Assembly (NCBI GenBank): GCA_910587765.1
Contig: CAJUNR010000019.1
Coordinates: forward strand, 1-64,000
Length of the DNA stretch: 64,000 nt
Direction of reading: 5' to 3'
From: an uncultured Lachnospiraceae bacterium
GTDB lineage: Bacteria > Bacillota > Clostridia > Lachnospirales > Lachnospiraceae
In this document: positions 59,707 to 64,000 of the stretch, one piece after another
Numbering within the stretch: the stretch's first letter is position 1
Layout of the letters: every line of letters starts with the position of its first letter
Program-made: the position numbers and the translations under genes
Notes under the pieces: generated by a model
Seen by the model: the letters and a program-made list of their open reading frames with translations, nothing else
Databases searched by the model: none
Told to the model about the DNA's origin: nothing

Positions 59707-61116
59707 ATGGCAAATATGTTTGATAAATATTTTATCTGTGACGATACATTCAGCAATCTGGAGAGCGGGGGAAAGACCGTCGGCTTTCAGATCGGCATTA
59801 AAGTAAGCTATTACCGCGGTGTGAATCTGGCGATTGTTCATGATTTTGAACTGGAAGTGGACGGGGAACGGTATACGAAGGAGCAGATTCTCTTCACGCT
59901 CCGCGATACTTCGTATACATATGAGGAGATGAAGGGACGCACGGACGTACACTGGGATTTCGGGGAGATTGCGTACCTGAGAGTGGAGAAGGAAGGTGGA
60001 CTGTCGGACCGGCCGCACAGGGTAAAAGTGCATGAAGCAATCCGGATTGTAAACGGTATGAATATTCCGCCGGTGATGTTCTGCGCCAACTGGGAGAAAG
60101 AACTTACGCTGGCGGCGCCGGTCAAAATTCCGCCGAGGATCAAAAGAGGCGTTTCCTTCTACAGCTATCAGGACGAGTATTATCTCGGAAAACTGGATGC
60201 GGAGGGCTGTATCCGCGCCGTTTCCGAACTGGGGGCAAAAGGTGTGGAGATCATCTCGGAAGCGATCATTCCCAATTTCCCCAATCCGCCCCAGAGCTGG
60301 GTCGATCAGTGGTTTGAGTGGATGAAGAAATACGGCACGGAGCCGGTCTGCTACGATATGTTTATGGACGGCCAGATCATTGACGGGGTCGATATTTCGG
60401 AAGAAGAGGCGGTAGAGATCATGGAGACGAATATCCGCCTGGCGGCAAGGCTCGGCTTCCGTTTCCTTCGGGTCGTCTACACCATTCCTCTGAACATCAT
60501 TGAGAAAGCGCTTCCGTGCGCGGAGCGCTACAATGTGGTGATGGGGCTGGAGATTCATCCGCCGTTCCGGCTTGGGACCGAGTGGGTGGATAAATACATT
60601 GATTTTATCAAACGGACAGGAACGAAATATTTCTCGATCATTCCGGATTTCGGAATCTTTATCGAGAAGCCGATACCGGCGCGGGAGAAGAAAGCGCTCA
60701 AACACGGGGCGACGCCGGCGATTGTCGAGTATATTCATGAGGCGTACAGCTCGAGAATGACCTACGAGCAGGCAATGGAGAAGATCCGGACGATGAATCC
60801 CAACGACGTGGATCTGGAATGGGCGAAGGAAGCTTTCAGCTACACCTGGTGTGATCCGGCGCTGATCGGTGATTATATTCCGTACATTTCGCATATTCAC
60901 GCCAAGGTCTATGACATGGATCTGGAACGGCAGATCGATCCCAGTATCGACAACGAGACGATTTTCCGCGTGCTGAAGGAGAAGGGATGGTCCGGCTATA
61001 TCTGCACGGAATATGAGGGACAGCGGATTTTCCACGACGAAGCGGATATGGACGTCGACAATATGGCAATGATCAGGGCGCATCATGAGATGATGAAGAG
61101 ATATATCGGAGAATAG
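59707..61116 (+). CDS. Fused C-glycoside deglycosidase (beta-alpha) candidate
   Basis: 469 residues with two parts. Residues 1-135 resemble the beta subunit of C-glycoside deglycosidases (DUF6379): YFICDDTFSNLESGGKTVGF, IKVSYYRGVNLAIVHDFELE and VDGERYTKEQI. Residues 145-469 are a TIM barrel like the alpha subunit, with likely metal ligands Glu282 (LEIHPPF), Asp314 (IPDFGIF), His398 (SHIHAK) and Glu435 (CTEYEGQ). In described systems (for example DgpBC, CarBC) the subunits are separate polypeptides and eliminate the aglycone from a 3-keto glycoside using Mn2+. A fusion would fix the 1:1 complex. The assignment is from memory of those families, so substrate (C-, O- or other glycoside) is open. 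Confidence 0.75.
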   Translation: MANMFDKYFICDDTFSNLESGGKTVGFQIGIKVSYYRGVNLAIVHDFELEVDGERYTKEQILFTLRDTSYTYEEMKGRTDVHWDFGEIAYLRVEKEGGLSDRPHRVKVHEAIRIVNGMNIPPVMFCANWEKELTLAAPVKIPPRIKRGVSFYSYQDEYYLGKLDAEGCIRAVSELGAKGVEIISEAIIPNFPNPPQSWVDQWFEWMKKYGTEPVCYDMFMDGQIIDGVDISEEEAVEIMETNIRLAARLGFRFLRVVYTIPLNIIEKALPCAERYNVVMGLEIHPPFRLGTEWVDKYIDFIKRTGTKYFSIIPDFGIFIEKPIPAREKKALKHGATPAIVEYIHEAYSSRMTYEQAMEKIRTMNPNDVDLEWAKEAFSYTWCDPALIGDYIPYISHIHAKVYDMDLERQIDPSIDNETIFRVLKEKGWSGYICTEYEGQRIFHDEADMDVDNMAMIRAHHEMMKRYIGE

Positions 61117-61128
61117 GAGGAAGAGAAG

Positions 61129-62283
61129 ATGGCGGGAATCCTGGATCGGTTTAAGGTAAACCTTCCGGAAGAAGAGGAACTGGATGTAAGTCATAAGATA
61201 AAGGCCGGGATTATCGGTGTGGGCTGGATCACGGAGGCGCATGTAACGTCGCTGCTGCGGTGTCCGGATGTGGAGATTGTGGCGGCGGCAGAGCTGATGG
61301 AAGGAAAAGCAGAGAAATTCTTCCGGAAGTTCGATCTGAATGAGGTGAGGTGCTACCGCAGCCATCAGGAAATGCTGGAGAAAGAAGAACTGGATATTGT
61401 CAGTATCTGTACGCCCAACAAGGTGCACGCTTCCTGCAGCATTGACGCGCTCCGGGCTGGGGTGAACGTTCTCTGTGAGAAGCCGATGAGCGTAACACTG
61501 GAAGAGGCGGTAGAGATGTGCAGGGCGGAAAAAGAGAGTGGCAAAATGCTCTCCATCGGTTTCCAGCCGCGCATGGCGGAGAATATGAAAATGATCCGCA
61601 AAATCGTGCAGTCCGGGGAACTGGGCAGGGTATATTACATCCAGTCCGGCGGCGGCCGCAGGCACGGGATTCCGACGCCGTTCGGTACCTCTTTTATCGA
61701 CAAAAATACGGCGGGCATCGGCGCCATGGGGGATATCGGATGTTATTCGCTGGATATGCTTCTGAACGCCGTCGGATATCCGAAACCGCTGACGGTGACC
61801 GGATACAAATCCGGATATTTTGGATGCCGGCCTTCCTATTATACAGTGCATCCGGAATACGCGGAGAAATTCTCGGTGGAGGACTTTGCGGCGGGCTTCG
61901 TCCGTCTGGAGGGCGACATCGTGCTTGACTTCCGTATTTCGTGGGCGATGCATATGGATACGATGGGCGATGCGCTGATTCTGGGAACAGAGGGCGGACT
62001 CCGTATCCCCTCCACTGAGTGCTGGAACGGTTCGGTGGGCGGTCCGCTGAAGATTTACCATGACGTGGCGGGCGTCCAGACGGAGACGGTGCTTCCTTAT
62101 GAGGAGGAGGACATCGGAGAGCTTTTCTATAAGAAGATCCGTTCTTTTGTCACGGCAGTGAAGAAAGGGCAGCAGTCGCCCGTGCCCGCGAAAGAGATTC
62201 TCTATAACCAGGCGATCATTGACGGCATTGTGCGTTCCGCCGAGCTGGGCCGCGAAGTAGAGATTGAGATACCGGAGATATAA
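61129..62283 (+). CDS. Gfo/Idh/MocA oxidoreductase 2
   Basis: 384 residues. After a 22-residue lead, AGIIGVGWITEAHVTSLLRC is the dinucleotide loop; VLCEKPMSVTLEEAVEM is the EKP motif; GIGAMGDIGCYSLDMLLNAVG the catalytic region. Paralogue of the enzyme at 52787 but not close in sequence. Two such dehydrogenases in one locus could act before and after deglycosylation (3-oxidation of the glycoside and re-reduction of 3-keto-glucose). Confidence 0.8.
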   Translation: MAGILDRFKVNLPEEEELDVSHKIKAGIIGVGWITEAHVTSLLRCPDVEIVAAAELMEGKAEKFFRKFDLNEVRCYRSHQEMLEKEELDIVSICTPNKVHASCSIDALRAGVNVLCEKPMSVTLEEAVEMCRAEKESGKMLSIGFQPRMAENMKMIRKIVQSGELGRVYYIQSGGGRRHGIPTPFGTSFIDKNTAGIGAMGDIGCYSLDMLLNAVGYPKPLTVTGYKSGYFGCRPSYYTVHPEYAEKFSVEDFAAGFVRLEGDIVLDFRISWAMHMDTMGDALILGTEGGLRIPSTECWNGSVGGPLKIYHDVAGVQTETVLPYEEEDIGELFYKKIRSFVTAVKKGQQSPVPAKEILYNQAIIDGIVRSAELGREVEIEIPEI

Positions 62284-62304
62284 GGAACAGGAGGATTGGA
62301 TGAT

Positions 62305-63213
62305 ATGATGAAATTGGGGTTACATACGGCGATTCTGGCCGATCTCTGTTTTGAGGAAGTGGTGGATTACGCTGCGAAGACAGGTTTCCGTTCACTGGAA
62401 GTGTGCTGCTGGCCCAAAGGGGGAGCGGACCGCAGGTATGCCGGGGTGACGCATATTGACGTGGAGAATCTGACGGAGGAAAAGGCGGAGTATTATGTAA
62501 ACTATGCGGCATCCAGGGGAGTCCGCATTGCGTGCCTCGGATATTTTCCGAACGCGCTGTCCGACGATGAGGATACGGCCCGGGTCTCCATCACGCACAC
62601 GAAGAAAGTGATCGAAGCCGCCGCAATGATGAAAGTGAATCTGGTGACGACTTTCATCGGGAGAAATAAAAAGAAAACGACGGAAGAAAATATTGCGCTG
62701 ATGAAGGAGGTATGGCCGCCGATTCTCAGGCTGGCGGAGGAAAAGGGCGTGCGCGTCGCCATTGAAAACTGCCCCATGCTGTATACCGGCGATGAATGGC
62801 CGGGCGGAAACAACCTGGCGACAACGCCGTACGTGTGGCGGGAAATGTTCCGTATGAGTCCGAATATCGGACTGTGCTACGATCCGTCCCATCTTGTACT
62901 TCAGGGAATGACCGAGTGGAGACCGGTGGTGGAATTTCCGGAGCGGATTTTCCATGTCCATCTGAAAGATATCCAGATCGATCAGGAGAAGGTGGAGGAA
63001 TACGGAAGATTCTCCTATCCGTCTCTCTGGCACCGGCCGAAGATGCCGGGACTCGGCGAGGTCAATTTCCCACAGCTGATCAGCAGACTGAACGAGAGCG
63101 GATACCAGGGCGACGCCTGCATCGAATGCGAGGACCGTGCCTTTGAAGGCTCCCTTGAGGACACGAAGGAAGGGATCGAACTGTCCTACCGGTATCTGAG
63201 GGCGTATATGTAG
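62305..63213 (+). CDS. TIM-barrel sugar isomerase/epimerase
   Basis: 302 residues. ATG 62305 is taken because AGGAGG is ten bases upstream; a TTG at 62296 is too close. MKLGLHTAILADLCFEEVVD, VRVAIENCPMLYTGDEWPGG, IGLCYDPSHLVLQGM, FHVHLKDIQ and DACIECEDRAF supply Glu, Asp, His and Glu of the metal site. It belongs to the IolE/IolH-like group. Last gene of the locus, probably acting on the keto-sugar. Confidence 0.75.
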   Translation: MMKLGLHTAILADLCFEEVVDYAAKTGFRSLEVCCWPKGGADRRYAGVTHIDVENLTEEKAEYYVNYAASRGVRIACLGYFPNALSDDEDTARVSITHTKKVIEAAAMMKVNLVTTFIGRNKKKTTEENIALMKEVWPPILRLAEEKGVRVAIENCPMLYTGDEWPGGNNLATTPYVWREMFRMSPNIGLCYDPSHLVLQGMTEWRPVVEFPERIFHVHLKDIQIDQEKVEEYGRFSYPSLWHRPKMPGLGEVNFPQLISRLNESGYQGDACIECEDRAFEGSLEDTKEGIELSYRYLRAYM

Positions 63214-63278
63214 GTTTTGCGTGCAGGTCCGGATGGTAACTCAGGTAGAAAATTTTATGAGAAATGTAAAGAAATTCC

Positions 63279-63330
63279 TTGTTGAATCCAAAAAAATGTA
63301 GTAAACTACGTGTATAGGCACGGGCGTGCC
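63279..63330 (+). promoter_or_regulatory. Promoter and inverted repeat before the aldolase
   Basis: TTGTTG (63279-63284), N17, TAAACT (63302-63307) is a plausible promoter. GGCACG (63317-63322) / CGTGCC (63325-63330) is a perfect small inverted repeat at the expected transcript start. Confidence 0.5.
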
Positions 63331-63359
63331 AAATTTGGATAGAGAAAGGATGACCAACA

Positions 63360-64000
63360 ATGCCATTAGTTACAACCAAAGAAATGTTCAAAAAAGCCTA
63401 TGAAGGCGGATACGCCATCGGTGCATTCAACGTGAACAACATGGAGATCGTTCAGGGAATCGCAGACGCGGCGATTGAGCTTAATTCCCCGATTATCCTG
63501 CAGGTGTCCGCAGGTGCAAGAAAGTATGCGAAGCACAACTACTTAGTAAAATTAGTTGAGGCTGTTCTTGTAGAGGCTCCGGATCTTCCTATCGCTCTTC
63601 ATCTGGATCACGGTGCAGACTTCGAGATCTGCAAGTCCTGTATCGACGGCGGATTTACTTCCGTTATGATCGACGGTTCTCATCATGATTTCGAGACCAA
63701 TATTGAGCTGACGAAGAAAGTTGTAGAATATGCGCATGAAAGAGGCGTTGTTGTAGAGGCAGAGCTTGGAAGACTGGCCGGCATTGAGGATGCGGTGAAC
63801 GTGTCTGACGCGGATGCGGCTTATACGCAGCCGGATGAAGTGGAAGAGTTCGTAACCCGTACCGGTGTAGACTCCCTGGCAATCGCGATCGGAACGAGCC
63901 ATGGCGCTTACAAATTCAAACCGGGTACCAACCCGCAGCTTCGTTTTGATATCCTTGCAGAGATCGAGAAGAGAATCCCCGAGTTCCCGATCGTTCTTCA
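63360..64000 (+). CDS. fba: Class II fructose-bisphosphate aldolase (5' part)
   Basis: Open from ATG 63360 to the window edge (213 codons, 3' end cut). MPLVTTKEMFKKAYEGGYAI, GAFNVNNMEI, LHLDHGADF with catalytic Asp83 and zinc His84, and MIDGSHHDFETNI are class II aldolase signatures. It cleaves fructose 1,6-bisphosphate in glycolysis. It has its own promoter and is likely not part of the glycoside operon. Confidence 0.93.
   Translation, partial: MPLVTTKEMFKKAYEGGYAIGAFNVNNMEIVQGIADAAIELNSPIILQVSAGARKYAKHNYLVKLVEAVLVEAPDLPIALHLDHGADFEICKSCIDGGFTSVMIDGSHHDFETNIELTKKVVEYAHERGVVVEAELGRLAGIEDAVNVSDADAAYTQPDEVEEFVTRTGVDSLAIAIGTSHGAYKFKPGTNPQLRFDILAEIEKRIPEFPIVL

Noticed and set aside
59551..62061. 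An 836-codon open frame on the minus strand
   Set aside because: It is antisense to three well-supported genes with clear motifs and ribosome sites; its protein is His/Arg-rich with no domain, typical of a codon-bias shadow.

Overview
The window looks like the chromosome of a gut-type Clostridia (Lachnospiraceae-like) bacterium carrying an AT-rich mobile element at its left end. Support for the host call: GC-moderate genes with AGGAGG ribosome sites and some GTG/TTG starts, a Clostridia-style Tad pilus locus, an S-box riboswitch before metK, many LacI-controlled sugar loci and HisKA/OmpR and LytTR/GHKL two-component pairs. No rRNA, tRNA or CRISPR was seen.

1-16.47 kb: an AT-rich accessory element, left end outside the window. 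It holds a metallopeptidase-like gene, an unknown minus-strand gene, two paralogous unknown genes plus a zinc-ribbon protein, two duplicated XRE regulators with duplicated 64-bp operator-like sequences, a third XRE regulator, and a compact four-gene cassette: CHASE2 class III adenylate cyclase, MBL-fold hydrolase, GAF/HD-GYP phosphodiesterase and FecR-domain lipoprotein. A membrane protein, another lipoprotein, an interrupted RelE-fold gene and a TnpC/DUF6262-like protein follow. The element ends abruptly inside cpaF at about 16,473; only the C-terminal part of cpaF, from Walker B on, remains here.

16.47-23.07 kb: the rest of the Tad/Flp pilus operon (tadB, tadC, flp, pseudopilins, prepilin peptidase, FHA protein), with mostly overlapping genes. 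23.1-27.1 kb: PfkB kinase, LytTR/GHKL two-component system, small charged protein. 27.1-35.4 kb: LacI regulator, YesL-like protein and unknown membrane protein, divergent from a LplB/YtcP-type ABC importer with a GH32 fructosidase. 35.6-39.0 kb: two-component system with a bacitracin/lantibiotic-type ABC transporter. 39.1-47.7 kb: ogt, a secreted repeat protein, cfa, murA, an MqsRA-like toxin-antitoxin pair, a second two-component system, and S-box-controlled metK. 47.8-51.4 kb: unknown membrane protein, a dehydrogenase divergent from a PfkB kinase and a DeoC-like aldolase, with paired TGTAT-S-ATACA sites.

51.5-63.2 kb: a LacI-controlled catabolic locus. It has two Gfo/Idh/MocA dehydrogenases, a flavodoxin-fold reductase, an SsuABC-like transporter with two ATPases, two TIM-barrel isomerases and a protein that looks like a fusion of the beta and alpha subunits of C-glycoside deglycosidase. 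The likely scheme is import of a glycoside, oxidation to a 3-keto sugar, then metal-dependent beta-elimination of the aglycone. The window ends inside a class II fructose-bisphosphate aldolase gene.

The two strongest leads are the mobile cyclic-nucleotide cassette (6.6-12.6 kb) and the fused deglycosidase locus (52.8-63.2 kb).
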